A stretch of 64,000 nt of DNA from Pseudarthrobacter oxydans (GCF_013314975.1 NZ_JABTYH010000013.1:56755-120754), one strand, 5' to 3'. Shown: positions 37,010 through 47,795, counted from the first letter of the stretch. Notes: generated by a model from the sequence alone, not told the origin. Numbers and translations are program-made.

Positions 37010-37741
37010 ATGTTCAAGCAGAGGGTAGTGTTCGTGCACGGCGCGGGCAGCTTCGGGGCCGCAGCCTGGCCCCGCCAGCACGGCGTGGCCCTGTCCTACG
37101 ATGCCCTGTTCCTGCGCCGCCACGGCTTCGACACCGTTGCCGAACCCACCGCGTCCTCGTTCGAGGAGGACACACGCATCCTGCTGGACTCCCTTGGGGA
37201 CGACGGCCGGGGCAGCGCCGGCGGGCACGTTGTGGCGCATGCGCAAGGGGCCATCTCCGCCATGATGGCCGCCGTCGAACGACCGGACCTTGTCTACTCG
37301 CTGACCCTGGTGGAGCCGGCCTGCCTGTCCCTGACCGCTGAACTGCCGGCCACGGCGGCGCACATCGGGCTGATGCAGCCGCTGCATAACGTCCGGCATC
37401 AACTCAGTGACGAGGATTTCCAGCGCGAGTTCGTCCGCAGGGTCTATGCCACCGACCTGCAGCAGCCGGTGACTGCCGAGGAGAAGCGTTCTGCCAGGCG
37501 GCTGCGGCTGCAGGCGCCGTCCTGGGAAGCCCCGCTGCATATCGTCCCCGGCGTGCCGACGCTCGTCCTGACCGGCGGCTGGGAGCCGCTCTACGAGGAG
37601 ATCGCCGGCTACCTCCGTGAAACCGGGGCGCTCCACCGTACTGCCGCCGGCGGGCACCGGCCCCACGACTCCCCGGAAGGGGACCGCATCATCCGTTCGT
37701 TCATCAGCGACTCCAGCCGCGTGCAGGCACGCGCCTCCTGA
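37010..37741 (+). CDS. Alpha/beta hydrolase fold protein lacking the nucleophile serine
   Basis: A 243-residue alpha/beta hydrolase fold. The oxyanion segment VVFVHGAGSFGAAAW and a C-terminal histidine in GGHRPHD are present. The nucleophile elbow, normally GHSxGG, reads AHAQGA, with Ala78 where serine is expected. The segment after it (PDLVYSLTLVEPA) aligns well with active family members, so the frame is right. It may be inactive as a hydrolase, a binding protein, or use another residue. It stands alone between ffh and the convergent thiC. Confidence 0.7.
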   Translation: MFKQRVVFVHGAGSFGAAAWPRQHGVALSYDALFLRRHGFDTVAEPTASSFEEDTRILLDSLGDDGRGSAGGHVVAHAQGAISAMMAAVERPDLVYSLTLVEPACLSLTAELPATAAHIGLMQPLHNVRHQLSDEDFQREFVRRVYATDLQQPVTAEEKRSARRLRLQAPSWEAPLHIVPGVPTLVLTGGWEPLYEEIAGYLRETGALHRTAAGGHRPHDSPEGDRIIRSFISDSSRVQARAS

Positions 37742-37770
37742 TCCTCCCGAAACTGCCCTCCACAGGGGCC

Positions 37771-37802
37771 CGTCCGGCCGGCCCCCAATGACCAGCCGGA
37801 CG
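37771..37802. terminator. Weak hairpin between the hydrolase gene and thiC
   Basis: An 8-bp stem (CGTCCGGC at 37771-37778 with GCCGGACG at 37795-37802) in the gap between convergent genes, without a T tract on either strand. Confidence 0.35.
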
Positions 37803-37816
37803 GCACCTGCAGGCTG

Positions 37817-39737
<1,921 letters not shown>

Positions 39738-39819
39738 CAAGATGAAAGCTACCACAGCCCTTCTTTCGGGGCTTGTCACATTGCCGGTGCTAGCCTGACC
39801 GGGCAGGAAAGAGGTGCAC

Positions 39820-40902
39820 ATGGCAGAAATCATCCACTTCACGGGAACAGTCCTGACCGGACCCGGGAGTGAGCAGCACGGACTGTGGTCCGTCGACGGG
39901 CGCCTGACGTTCCGCCGGCCGGCGAAGGCTCCGGACCGGATCCTGGCGGGATGGGTGCTGCCGGGCTTCGTGGATGCCCACTGCCACATCGGGCTCGGCG
40001 TGGGAGGGGCGGTGGATGCTCCGACTGCCGAAGAGCAGGCGCGGACGGACCTGATGGCAGGCACACTGTTGATCCGGGACGCAGGTTCCCCTGCTGACAC
40101 GCGATGGCTGCAGGACAGAAAGGACGTCCCGGTGCTGATCCGCGCCGGACGCCACGTTGCGCGCACGCGCCGGTACCTGCGGGGGTTTGCTGAGGAAGTC
40201 GAACCGGAGGGCCTGGTGGAAGCTGTCCGTAAACAGGCCAGGGAAGGTGACGGCTGGGTCAAGCTTGTGGGGGACTGGATTGACCGCGGCGCCGGCGACC
40301 TCGCGCCGTCGTTCCCTGCCGCCGTCGTCCGCGATGCAGTCCTGGCCGCCCATGACGAAGGCGCGCGCGTCACCGCCCACTGCTTCGCGGAAGAGACGCT
40401 CGACGACGTGCTGGACGCCGGCATCGACTGCGTCGAGCACGCCACCGGCCTCCTGCCGCGGCACCTGCCCCGCTTCGTGGAGCAGCAGGTGCCCATTGTG
40501 CCCACCCTGGTCAATATCGCCACGTTCCCGGACATCGCCGCGCAGGCAGCACCCAAGTTCCCGCAGTATGCGACGCACATGCGTTCACTGTGGGAACGGC
40601 GGGAGGAGCGGGTGCTTGAGGCGTTCGAGGCCGGCGTGCGGATCTACGCCGGGACCGACGCCGGCAGCGTGATCAGGCACGGCAGGATCGCCGACGAGAT
40701 CCTGGCCCTCCATGCTGCCGGGCTGCCCATGGCGTCTGCCCTGGACGCCGCGTGCTGGAGTGCGCGGGAGTGGCTGGGCGCGGAGGGCCTGGAGGAAGGG
40801 GCACGGGCAGATGTTGTCCTGTGCCGGGAGGACCCGCGGAAGGTACCGGAAGCGGTCCGTAACCTGGCGCACGTTGTCCTGGGCGGACGGGTGGTCCGCT
40901 GA
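39820..40902 (+). CDS. Metal-dependent amidohydrolase (imidazolonepropionase-like)
   Basis: A 360-residue amidohydrolase-superfamily protein. The metal ligands are visible in order: HxH in VDAHCHIGLG, Lys in WVKLVGD, His in TAHCF, His in VEHATG, and Asp in AGTDAGS. The C-terminal beta-sandwich closes with ADVVLCREDPR. The substrate is unknown; relatives include prolidases and imidazolonepropionase-like enzymes. The ATG at 39820 is five bases past GAGG and is preferred over a GTG at 39814. It is divergent from the thiC riboswitch, but nothing links it to thiamine. Confidence 0.85.
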   Translation: MAEIIHFTGTVLTGPGSEQHGLWSVDGRLTFRRPAKAPDRILAGWVLPGFVDAHCHIGLGVGGAVDAPTAEEQARTDLMAGTLLIRDAGSPADTRWLQDRKDVPVLIRAGRHVARTRRYLRGFAEEVEPEGLVEAVRKQAREGDGWVKLVGDWIDRGAGDLAPSFPAAVVRDAVLAAHDEGARVTAHCFAEETLDDVLDAGIDCVEHATGLLPRHLPRFVEQQVPIVPTLVNIATFPDIAAQAAPKFPQYATHMRSLWERREERVLEAFEAGVRIYAGTDAGSVIRHGRIADEILALHAAGLPMASALDAACWSAREWLGAEGLEEGARADVVLCREDPRKVPEAVRNLAHVVLGGRVVR

Positions 40903-40933
40903 AAAGATAACCGGCCCCGGGACTTGGAATAAA

Positions 40934-40945
40934 TTGAAGCTTCAA
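40934..40945. promoter_or_regulatory. Palindromic operator candidate upstream of the VOC gene
   Basis: A perfect 12-bp palindrome, TTGAAGCTTCAA, in an A/T-rich stretch 58 bp before the VOC start. The shape resembles sites bound by MarR-family repressors in front of dioxygenase/glyoxalase genes. No such regulator is adjacent. Confidence 0.5.
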
Positions 40946-41003
40946 GTAATTTTAAGTGTGTAAGGGCTGCCAACCGGAAGGCCCACAGCACCGGGAGTTA
41001 CCA

Positions 41004-41879
41004 ATGACTGCACAAGCCGCAAGCCAGGATCTTCTTCCTGCCGACCTCGCCATGGGCACTGTGATGCTCAAGGTGGGCAACATGAAGGTTATGACCGACT
41101 ACTACCAGCGCGCCCTCGGCCTGGAGGTCATTGCGGAGCAGGACGGCGGCATCTACCTTGGCCGGCTGCAGAAGCCGCTTGTGCACCTGGCGCCCGCGCC
41201 CGGGCTGAACCTGCCGGGCAGGGGAGAGGCCGGCCTGTTCCACACGGCGCTGCTGTTCGAGAACCAGGCAGACCTTGCTGCCACCATCGCCACCGCCGCC
41301 CGGTTCGAACCGCGCTCGTTCACCGGCAGCGCCGACCACCTTGTCAGCGAAGCCTTCTACTTCAACGACCCCGAGGGCAACGGCATCGAGCTCTACTGGG
41401 ACCGGCCGCGCAGCAACTGGTCCTGGAACGGCACGGACGTGGTGATGGACAGCCTGGCCCTCCCGCCGCAGCGGTACCTCGAGCAGCACCTGACGGAAGA
41501 TTCCCTGGAGCGCCAGCTCGGGTCCGTGGCAGGCGTCGGCCACGTGCACCTCCAGGTGGGAGACGTCCAGACGGCGCGCGACTTCTACGTGGGGACCCTC
41601 GGCTTCGAGAAGACCGCCGGCTGGCACGGGCAGGCCCTGTTTGTTTCCGCCGGACGCTACCACCACCACATGGCCATGAACGTCTGGAACAGCCGCGGGG
41701 CGGGACCCCGCAAGGACACCCTCGGCCTGGGCGAGGTCCTCATCGAGGTGCCGTCAGGGGACGACGTCGGCTCCCTCGCCGACCGCCTCAAGGTCGCCGG
41801 CGTTGCCGCGCACCACACCGGAGCCGAACTCCGCTTCGAGGATCCGTGGCGCAACCGCATCCGGGTGGCTGTGCGCTGA
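41004..41879 (+). CDS. Two-domain VOC protein (catechol 2,3-dioxygenase/CatE-like)
   Basis: A 291-residue protein with two vicinal-oxygen-chelate modules: an N-terminal one opening MGTVMLKVGNMKVMTDYYQ (about residues 16-130) and a C-terminal one opening GVGHVHLQVGDVQTARDFY (about 173-290). Metal-binding His and Glu residues are visible (HVHLQV, HTALLF, NGIELYWD). The arrangement matches CatE/YfiE-type ring-cleaving dioxygenases; the substrate is not determined. The ATG at 41004 is six bases past GGGAG. The palindrome in its leader suggests inducible expression. Confidence 0.82.
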   Translation: MTAQAASQDLLPADLAMGTVMLKVGNMKVMTDYYQRALGLEVIAEQDGGIYLGRLQKPLVHLAPAPGLNLPGRGEAGLFHTALLFENQADLAATIATAARFEPRSFTGSADHLVSEAFYFNDPEGNGIELYWDRPRSNWSWNGTDVVMDSLALPPQRYLEQHLTEDSLERQLGSVAGVGHVHLQVGDVQTARDFYVGTLGFEKTAGWHGQALFVSAGRYHHHMAMNVWNSRGAGPRKDTLGLGEVLIEVPSGDDVGSLADRLKVAGVAAHHTGAELRFEDPWRNRIRVAVR

Positions 41880-41958
41880 ACTAGGCTGAATCCGAACGGC
41901 CGGGCAGGAGCAGCCTCCCGGCGGCCGCACCACCGCCAAAGGAATGAGGGCAATCCCC

Positions 41959-42399
41959 ATGGGCTTCACCGAGATCTTTGTTGCCACCCACGACGCAGCA
42001 CTGAAGCGTGCTGGCGTCCTTGACGGCGGCGGCAGCGCTCCCGCAGGTGACGCGGTCCGGATTCCGGACATCAGCGATTTTGAAGTGGAGCAGCTGGGCG
42101 ACTTGGCCGGTACCGCCGTGCACGCCGGAGGAGCGGATTACGAACTGACCATGGTGGATGTGGGCAGCGATTCGCTCCTGGCCGTGCCCCCGGCCATGGT
42201 GCGCGCCCTGGCGGACCTGCTGTCCTATGAAACCGAAGGGGAAGGCGACATCCTCGAAGAGGTTGCCGAGCAGTGGGCCGCGCAGGATGACATGCCGTTT
42301 GGCGCTGCAGAGGCGCGGACATACGTGCAGCGGCTCGCTGAACTCGCCGGCGGAATCGACGACTCGGAGCGTACCGGCCTGTACGTCTGGTCCGCCTGA
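41959..42399 (+). CDS. Conserved protein of unknown function
   Basis: A 146-residue acidic, soluble protein starting MGFTEIFVATHDAALKRAGV. I do not recognise a named domain. It has no signal peptide, membrane segment or cysteine motif. The regular helices and the acidic stretch ETEGEGDILEEVAEQW suggest a small globular cytoplasmic protein. Codon use is like the neighbours, so it is a real gene. The ATG at 41959 follows a weak GAGGG. It is 79 bp after the VOC gene and 215 bp before rpsP. Confidence 0.65.
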   Translation: MGFTEIFVATHDAALKRAGVLDGGGSAPAGDAVRIPDISDFEVEQLGDLAGTAVHAGGADYELTMVDVGSDSLLAVPPAMVRALADLLSYETEGEGDILEEVAEQWAAQDDMPFGAAEARTYVQRLAELAGGIDDSERTGLYVWSA

Positions 42400-42452
42400 G
42401 CTGATCCGGCCGGAACCTCCGGCCGGCGTCGCCCGTGTCACGCCGCGCCAAG

Positions 42453-42481
42453 TCGAAATCCTGGCGCTGATCTGGCACAAT
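42453..42481 (+). promoter_or_regulatory. Probable promoter of the rpsP operon
   Basis: TCGAAA (42453-42458) and CACAAT (42476-42481) with a 17-bp spacer. The -10 context GGCACAATAA recurs at 52443-52452 before DUF3145 and resembles TGGCAAAAT before rplS. Confidence 0.45.
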
Positions 42482-42614
42482 AAACAGGTACTCGATCTGC
42501 GTGGCCCCTCTCTCCGCGTCTGGATCCTGTCCTTCGAACCCGCAAGTATGGCCCGCCCCACGGGTGCAGAACGCCGGGTTCACCCCCTTTTCTGAAACAG
42601 GAGTGACCACAACA

Positions 42615-43037
42615 GTGGCCGTAAAGATTCGCCTTAAGCGCTTTGGCAAGATGCGCGCACCGTACTACCGCATCGTCGTCGCGGACTCACGCACCAAGCG
42701 TGACGGCCGCGCCATCGAAGAGATCGGCAAGTACCACCCCACCGAAGAGCCCTCATACATCGAGGTCAACTCCGAGCGTGCCCAGTACTGGCTGTCCGTC
42801 GGCGCCCAGCCGTCCGAGCAGGTCGCCGCGATCCTCAAGATCACCGGTGACTGGCAGAAGTTCAAGGGCCTGCCGGGCCAGGAAGGCACCCTGAAGACCA
42901 AGACCCAGAAGGAAGCCTTCGTTGCCCCGGAAAAGGGTTCCGTGATCATCCCGGAAGCCATCACCAAGAAGGCATCCAAGTCTGACGCAGCCGAAGCTCC
43001 CGCCGAGGCCGAGGCAGAGACCACCGAGGCTGAGTAG
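42615..43037 (+). CDS. rpsP: 30S ribosomal protein S16
   Basis: S16, 140 residues. The N-terminal 80 residues are canonical ([20 protein letters not shown]). An additional 50-residue Lys/Ala/Glu-rich tail is typical of actinobacterial S16. The GTG at 42615 follows CAGGAG (42598-42603) by 11 bases. A nearer GTG at 42603 overlaps the Shine-Dalgarno and is rejected. khpA starts one base after the stop, so the two form an operon with a promoter at about 42450-42480. Confidence 0.96.
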   Translation: MAVKIRLKRFGKMRAPYYRIVVADSRTKRDGRAIEEIGKYHPTEEPSYIEVNSERAQYWLSVGAQPSEQVAAILKITGDWQKFKGLPGQEGTLKTKTQKEAFVAPEKGSVIIPEAITKKASKSDAAEAPAEAEAETTEAE

Positions 43038-43038
43038 A

Positions 43039-43281
43039 TTGCTGGCAGAAGCGCTGGAACACCTGGTCCGCGGAATCGTTGATTCCCCGGACGACGTCAA
43101 GGTCAGCTCCAAGAGCAACCGCCGCGGGGACACCCTCGAAGTGCGCGTTCACCAGGACGACCTTGGACGGGTGATTGGCCGCCAGGGCCGCACGGCGCGC
43201 GCACTGCGCACCGTAGTGGCAGCCCTGGCCGGTGGTGAACCGGTACGGGTCGACGTTGTCGACACCGACCGCCGCCGCTGA
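43039..43281 (+). CDS. khpA: KH-domain RNA-binding protein KhpA
   Basis: An 80-residue single KH-domain protein with the RNA-binding loop GRVIGRQGRTARALR. KhpA family proteins bind RNA, often together with KhpB/Jag, and affect cell division and envelope gene expression in Gram-positives. TTG start at 43039, one base after the rpsP stop. The rpsP-khpA-rimM-trmD order is conserved across Gram-positive bacteria. A strong hairpin follows the gene before rimM. Confidence 0.93.
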   Translation: MLAEALEHLVRGIVDSPDDVKVSSKSNRRGDTLEVRVHQDDLGRVIGRQGRTARALRTVVAALAGGEPVRVDVVDTDRRR

Positions 43282-43305
43282 GCGCTCGGCACTATTCCGT
43301 TTTAG

Positions 43306-43349
43306 CTCCGGCCCCTCCACCCATGCGGTGGAGGGGCCGGAGTGCTTTT
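43306..43349 (+). terminator. Intrinsic terminator or attenuator between khpA and rimM
   Basis: A perfect 15-bp GC-rich stem (43306-43320 with 43328-43342), a 7-base loop, then a short T run (TGCTTTTA). It can end the rpsP-khpA transcript and lower expression of rimM-trmD relative to S16. Confidence 0.75.
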
Positions 43350-43388
43350 ACCAGAGCACCGAAAACCACATCCAACACAGAGGAACAC

Positions 43389-43937
43389 ATGCAGCTTCAG
43401 GTGGCACGAATCGGCAAACCGCACGGCATCCGCGGCGAAGTGACGGTCCAGGTCCTGACCGACGCCCCTGGGGACAGGTTCGTGCCGGGCACCGAATTCG
43501 TGGTTGAGCCGGCGTCAGCGGGACCGCTCACCGTAAACAGCGCCCGCTGGAACAAGGACATCCTGCTGCTGGGCTTCGACGAAATTGGGACCCGCAACGA
43601 AGCGGAAACCCTCCGGGGTGCCAAGCTTTTCATTGAAACCGAGGAGCTGGACGAAGACGACGACGAAGGCTGGTACGAGCACGAACTCGTTGGCCTCGAG
43701 GCCAGAATCGGTTCCCGGGTGGTCGGCAAGGTCACCGCACTGAACACCATGCCCGTCCAGGACCTGCTGATGGTTACCACTCCGGAGGGCAAGGAAATCC
43801 TGATTCCCTTCGTGGAGCAGATCGTGCCCGAGGTCAATGTTGACGGCGGGTTCATCCTCCTCACGCCGCCGGACGGCCTCTTCGAGCTGAATGCGGAGGA
43901 CGAAGCAGCCGCTTCGGAGCCGGAGGAGAAAGACTAA
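43389..43937 (+). CDS. rimM: Ribosome maturation factor RimM
   Basis: RimM, 182 residues, helps late 30S assembly near the S19 site. It begins MQLQVARIGKPHGIRGEVTV and has the PRC-barrel block GWYEHELVGLEA followed by VPEVNVDGGFILLTPPDGL. The ATG at 43389 is the conserved start. The stop is immediately followed by the trmD ATG with no gap, so translation is coupled. The acidic insert ETEELDEDDDEGWYE near residue 80-95 is usual for actinobacteria. Confidence 0.96.
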   Translation: MQLQVARIGKPHGIRGEVTVQVLTDAPGDRFVPGTEFVVEPASAGPLTVNSARWNKDILLLGFDEIGTRNEAETLRGAKLFIETEELDEDDDEGWYEHELVGLEARIGSRVVGKVTALNTMPVQDLLMVTTPEGKEILIPFVEQIVPEVNVDGGFILLTPPDGLFELNAEDEAAASEPEEKD

Positions 43938-44750
43938 ATGCGGATCGACGTCGTCAGTATTTTTCCCGAATACCTGGCACCGCTGGAACTGTCCCTGATC
44001 GGGAAAGCCCGCCAGGACGGGATCCTGGACCTCCGCGTCCACGACCTCCGCGCCTTCACCACGGACAGGCACCGCACCGTCGACGACACGCCCTACGGCG
44101 GGGGCGCCGGCATGGTGATGAAGCCCGAACCATGGGCGCAGGCCCTGGAATCCATCGCAGCCGACCGCCCGGAGGGATCGGGCAGGCCTGTCCTGATCGT
44201 GCCGTCGCCGGCGGGGGAGAGGTTCACCCAGGCGCTGGCCTACGAGCTGGCCGAGCAGGAGCACCTCGCGTTTGCCTGCGGACGCTACGAGGGCATCGAC
44301 GAACGCGTCATCGAGTGGTCCCGGGAGCATTTCGACGTCCGCCCCGTCAGCCTGGGTGACTACGTCCTCAATGGCGGCGAGGTTGCGGTGCTGGCCATGG
44401 TGGAAGCCATTGGACGACTGCTGCCGGGCGTTGTAGGCAACCCCGAGTCCCTGGTGGAGGAATCCCATTCCGACGGGCTCCTGGAGTACCCCGTCTACAC
44501 CAAGCCCTCTGTGTGGCGCGAGCGCGAAGTGCCTGCCGTGCTGCTGAGCGGGAACCACGGCAGGATTGCGCAGTGGCGCCGCCATGAACAGTTCCGGCGG
44601 ACGGCGGAACGCCGCCCCGACCTCCTCGAAGCGTTCGACGCCGGGAAGCTGCCGCGTGCCGACCGCACCGAACTGCAGGACCTGGGATACGACGTCGTGA
44701 ACGGCCGCCTGCGCCGCCGGCCCGGCGCTGAAGGCACCCCGCAGGACTAA
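43938..44750 (+). CDS. trmD: tRNA (guanine37-N1)-methyltransferase
   Basis: TrmD, 270 residues, a trefoil-knot SPOUT enzyme that methylates G37 next to the anticodon and prevents frameshifting. It starts [13 protein letters not shown] and carries [27 protein letters not shown] and the knot loop [15 protein letters not shown]. The length is normal. It follows rimM without a gap. rplS follows after a 275-bp leader holding its own promoter. Confidence 0.96.
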   Translation: MRIDVVSIFPEYLAPLELSLIGKARQDGILDLRVHDLRAFTTDRHRTVDDTPYGGGAGMVMKPEPWAQALESIAADRPEGSGRPVLIVPSPAGERFTQALAYELAEQEHLAFACGRYEGIDERVIEWSREHFDVRPVSLGDYVLNGGEVAVLAMVEAIGRLLPGVVGNPESLVEESHSDGLLEYPVYTKPSVWREREVPAVLLSGNHGRIAQWRRHEQFRRTAERRPDLLEAFDAGKLPRADRTELQDLGYDVVNGRLRRRPGAEGTPQD

Positions 44751-44799
44751 GGGGCGTCATGCAGCCATGGCAGGCAGCCTGGGTGCGGGCGCTGCGGGA

Positions 44800-44829
44800 T
44801 TGGCCGTAGACCCCGCAGTGTGGCAAAAT
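44800..44829 (+). promoter_or_regulatory. Probable rplS promoter
   Basis: TTGGCC (44800-44805) and CAAAAT (44824-44829) with an 18-bp spacer, about 195 bp before the rplS ATG. The long leader could hold autoregulatory structure for L19; I saw no strong terminator in it. Confidence 0.45.
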
Positions 44830-45025
44830 TAGTCCTTGTGTCTGCTGGGTCCGCACCTGCCACAGGGGGAGCGCAACCAACAGCTAAGGCAACCGGCCTC
44901 ATCAACCAGTGAAGTGGCCGGACCACTTACCTTTCGGCGGAGATCCCCGGTGCGCCACGAGCGCCCCAGGTTTTGCTGCCGTGACCCAAAGTGAATGACC
45001 TGTGGCGTTCACCAGGAGTGCAATT

Positions 45026-45385
45026 ATGCATATTCTCGATTCCCTCGATGCAGCCTCGCTGCGTACCGATGTTCCCGAGTTCCGCGCGGGTGACACCCTC
45101 AAGGTGCACGTGAACATCATCGAAGGCAAGAACTCCCGTGTCCAGGTATTCCAGGGCTTCGTCCTGGGCCGCCAGGGCGACGGCGTCCGTGAGACCTTCA
45201 CGGTCCGCAAGGTCTCCTTCGGCGTCGGTGTGGAGCGTACCTTCCCGGTTCACTCCCCGATCATCGACAAGATCGAGGTCGTCACCAAGGGTGACGTCCG
45301 CCGCGCGAAGCTTTACTACATGCGCGCACTGCGCGGTAAGGCTGCGAAGATCAAGGAAAAGCGCGACTTCAGCACCGCAAAGTAA
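45026..45385 (+). CDS. rplS: 50S ribosomal protein L19
   Basis: L19, 119 residues, sits at the 30S-50S interface. It begins [27 protein letters not shown] and contains [14 protein letters not shown] and the C-terminal [20 protein letters not shown], all standard. The ATG at 45026 is seven bases after AGGAG; an upstream ATG-like start at 45002 would place the Shine-Dalgarno inside the gene. The transcript probably ends at the hairpin that overlaps the start of lepB1. Confidence 0.97.
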   Translation: MHILDSLDAASLRTDVPEFRAGDTLKVHVNIIEGKNSRVQVFQGFVLGRQGDGVRETFTVRKVSFGVGVERTFPVHSPIIDKIEVVTKGDVRRAKLYYMRALRGKAAKIKEKRDFSTAK

Positions 45386-45471
45386 GTCCTTTTCGGACCT
45401 GCAGAGGCCGGGCCACAGCCGTATCCGGCCAGCGCCGGAGCCATTCAGCACCAGCGCCCAGGATACGGACC

Positions 45472-46146
45472 ATGGACCACACAAAACGCCAGCCCCGGAA
45501 AATGGGCTGGCGTTTTGCGTTCCTGGCCGCCATCCTGGCCGTTGCGGTCAGCGGACTGGTCCGATCACTGTGGCTTGATGTGTACTTCATCCCGTCCGCG
45601 TCCATGGAGCCCGTGCTGGAAGGCGGGGACCGCATCCTGGTTTCCCGGACCGACTTCCGCGCCGAGCCGATCCGGCGCGGGGACATCGTCGTCTTTGACG
45701 GCAGGGGCAGTTTCGCCCCGCTCAACAGCGGCAAGGGCCCCCTGGCGGACACCGCGGCTGCCGTCACCCACTGGGTCGGCCTCACCGGCAGCGACACCAC
45801 CTACGTCAAGAGGGTCATCGGGCTCCCCGGGGACTCGGTGGCCTGCTGCGACGGCGGCGGCAACGTGACGGTGAACGGGGAGCCCCTGGCGGAGCCCTAC
45901 ATCTTCAACGGAGATGCCCCCAGCACCCAAAGGTTCAGTGCCGTGGTCCCAGATGGCCGGCTGTGGCTGATGGGGGACCACCGCTCCGTCTCGGCCGATT
46001 CGCGAAGCCTGCTCGGAGCCCCCGGCGGCGGCATGGTCCCGCTGGACAGGGTGATCGGCAGGCCGGTCCAGATCATCTGGCCGCTTGATAGATTTGCTTC
46101 AATACCCCGTCCGCCTGCAGGACCAACAACAGAGAACGGACAGTAG
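45472..46146 (+). CDS. lepB: Signal peptidase I (first copy)
   Basis: A 224-residue type I signal peptidase that removes signal peptides outside the membrane. One N-terminal helix (residues 15-35) precedes the catalytic Ser44 (PSASMEP). The general-base Lys113 lies in [11 protein letters not shown], and the box MGDHRSVSADSR follows. The first 15 codons contain a terminator-shaped inverted repeat (45483-45516), probably that of rplS. An ATG at 45502 inside it would give a protein ten residues shorter. A second signal peptidase gene starts directly after the stop. Confidence 0.92.
   Translation: MDHTKRQPRKMGWRFAFLAAILAVAVSGLVRSLWLDVYFIPSASMEPVLEGGDRILVSRTDFRAEPIRRGDIVVFDGRGSFAPLNSGKGPLADTAAAVTHWVGLTGSDTTYVKRVIGLPGDSVACCDGGGNVTVNGEPLAEPYIFNGDAPSTQRFSAVVPDGRLWLMGDHRSVSADSRSLLGAPGGGMVPLDRVIGRPVQIIWPLDRFASIPRPPAGPTTENGQ
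45483..45516 (+). terminator. Terminator-like hairpin inside the start of lepB1
   Basis: A perfect 13-bp stem (AAAACGCCAGCCC at 45483-45495 with GGGCTGGCGTTTT at 45504-45516) and an 8-base loop, with the T-rich right arm typical of an intrinsic terminator. It lies 98 bp after the rplS stop and encodes residues 4-15 of LepB1. Confidence 0.7.
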
Positions 46147-46974
46147 ATGCCCGAGAACCACGCGCGGACTCCCGAACCACGCCACGAAGGCGCTTCGGAC
46201 GTTCCGGCCGATGCCGTTCCCGGGACTTCGGCCCAGGGTCCTGGCGCGCCTGCGTCCGGCGCCGCGGGCAGCCGCGCCGCCGCCAAGTCTGCGGCGAAGC
46301 CCGCCGGCAGCCCCGTCTTCGCATGGCTGAAGGAAGTGGCCACGGTGGTGGTGATCGCCGTCGTCCTGTCCTTCCTGATCAAGACCTTCCTGTTCCGTGC
46401 GTTCTTCATCCCGTCCGAGTCCATGGTCAACACCCTGGAAGTGGACGACCGCATCTTCGTCAACCTCCTGGTCCCCGAGCCGTTCGCGCTGAACCGCGGC
46501 GACGTCGTGGTTTTCCGGGACACCAAGGGCTGGCTCCAGCCCGCGCCCGAACAACCGCAGGGCCCCTTCACCTGGGTCCAGGACGGGCTGACGTTCGTTG
46601 GCCTGCTGCCGGACAACTCCGAGCAGCACCTGGTCAAGAGGGTCATCGGGCTCCCGGGTGACCACGTGGTCTGCTGCGATGCCGGCGGTAGACTGACCAT
46701 TAACGGGACCGCCATCAACGAGAGCTACGTCAATCCGGCTGAAATCCCGCAGATCCGCAACTTCGACGTGACTGTCCCCGAGGGCAAGGTATGGGTGATG
46801 GGAGACAACCGCAACCATTCCGCCGACTCCCGCGCCCACATGGACTCCGACGGCGGATTCATCGACATGGCCGACCTTGAGGGCAAGGCCGCCGTCATTG
46901 CCTGGCCGCTGAGCCGGTTCACCACCCTGGGCAACTATCCCGACGTGTTCCGCAACGTACCGGCGGCGCCCTGA
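46147..46974 (+). CDS. lepB: Signal peptidase I (second copy)
   Basis: A 275-residue type I signal peptidase. An N-terminal cytoplasmic region of about 55 Ala/Pro-rich residues precedes one membrane helix (about 62-85). The catalytic Ser92 (PSESMVN) and Lys164 ([11 protein letters not shown]) are intact, and [12 protein letters not shown] follows. It starts one base after the stop of the first copy, showing tandem duplication followed by divergence; the long N-terminal tail is the main difference. rnhB starts two bases downstream. Confidence 0.94.
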   Translation: MPENHARTPEPRHEGASDVPADAVPGTSAQGPGAPASGAAGSRAAAKSAAKPAGSPVFAWLKEVATVVVIAVVLSFLIKTFLFRAFFIPSESMVNTLEVDDRIFVNLLVPEPFALNRGDVVVFRDTKGWLQPAPEQPQGPFTWVQDGLTFVGLLPDNSEQHLVKRVIGLPGDHVVCCDAGGRLTINGTAINESYVNPAEIPQIRNFDVTVPEGKVWVMGDNRNHSADSRAHMDSDGGFIDMADLEGKAAVIAWPLSRFTTLGNYPDVFRNVPAAP

Positions 46975-46976
46975 CC

Positions 46977-47747
46977 ATGCCCGCCGCACTCAAGACCAGG
47001 CCGGGTTCCACCAAGGTTCCCTCACCAGGGAAGGCACCCACCCTCCGGCACGAGCGGACCTTCAAGGCCCAGGGGATCCGGTACCTTGCCGGTGTAGACG
47101 AGGTGGGGCGCGGCGCGCTTGCCGGGCCCGTCAGTGTGGGCATCGCCGTCGTTGACCTGGAACGGCAGAAGCCCCTGGCCGGGGTCCGGGACAGCAAACT
47201 CCTGCCCCCTGCGGAGCGGGAACGCCTTGACCCGCTGGTCCGCCGGTGGAGCGTGGCGTCGGCAGTGGGCCACGCCTCAGCGCAGGAAATCGACTCCATC
47301 GGCATCATCGCCGCGTTGCGCCTTGCCGGAACCAGGGCGTGGCAGGAAGTCCTTTCCGCGGGTGTCCGCCCCGAGGCGGTGCTCCTGGACGGAAGCCACA
47401 ACTGGCTCTCACCTGCCGGGCAGCTGTCCCTGTTCGACGAGCCGGTACTGGAGGGCAGCTGCGACGCTCCCGTGCACACCAAGGTCAAGGCGGACATGCA
47501 GTGCCTGAGCGTGGCGGCTGCCAGCGTCATCGCAAAGGTTGAGCGCGACCGGATGATGCGGGAGCTCCATGCTGAGTTCCCTGACTTCGGCTGGGACGTC
47601 AACAAGGGCTACGCCACCGCACTGCACCGGGATGTCCTCCGTGCTGCCGGGCCCACGCCATACCACCGGGTCAGCTGGCGGCTCCTTGGCGGGGAACTGG
47701 CTGACGAAGGCCTGGCGGACGGTGCAGGGCCTGCCGACGGGGACTGA
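46977..47747 (+). CDS. rnhB: Ribonuclease HII
   Basis: RNase HII, 256 residues, cuts RNA in RNA-DNA hybrids and single ribonucleotides in DNA. The first acidic pair is in [17 protein letters not shown] (Asp-Glu). The remaining acidic residues lie in LLDGSHNW and in the [26 protein letters not shown] segment. A 30-residue basic N-terminal extension and a 20-residue acidic tail flank the core. It follows lepB2 by two bases, an order common in actinobacteria (rplS-lepB-rnhB-DUF2469-yraN). Confidence 0.94.
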   Translation: MPAALKTRPGSTKVPSPGKAPTLRHERTFKAQGIRYLAGVDEVGRGALAGPVSVGIAVVDLERQKPLAGVRDSKLLPPAERERLDPLVRRWSVASAVGHASAQEIDSIGIIAALRLAGTRAWQEVLSAGVRPEAVLLDGSHNWLSPAGQLSLFDEPVLEGSCDAPVHTKVKADMQCLSVAAASVIAKVERDRMMRELHAEFPDFGWDVNKGYATALHRDVLRAAGPTPYHRVSWRLLGGELADEGLADGAGPADGD

Positions 47748-47795
47748 GCCCCGCGCCGGACACCAGCCGCCCTGCCGATGGTGCAAGATGGAAGC

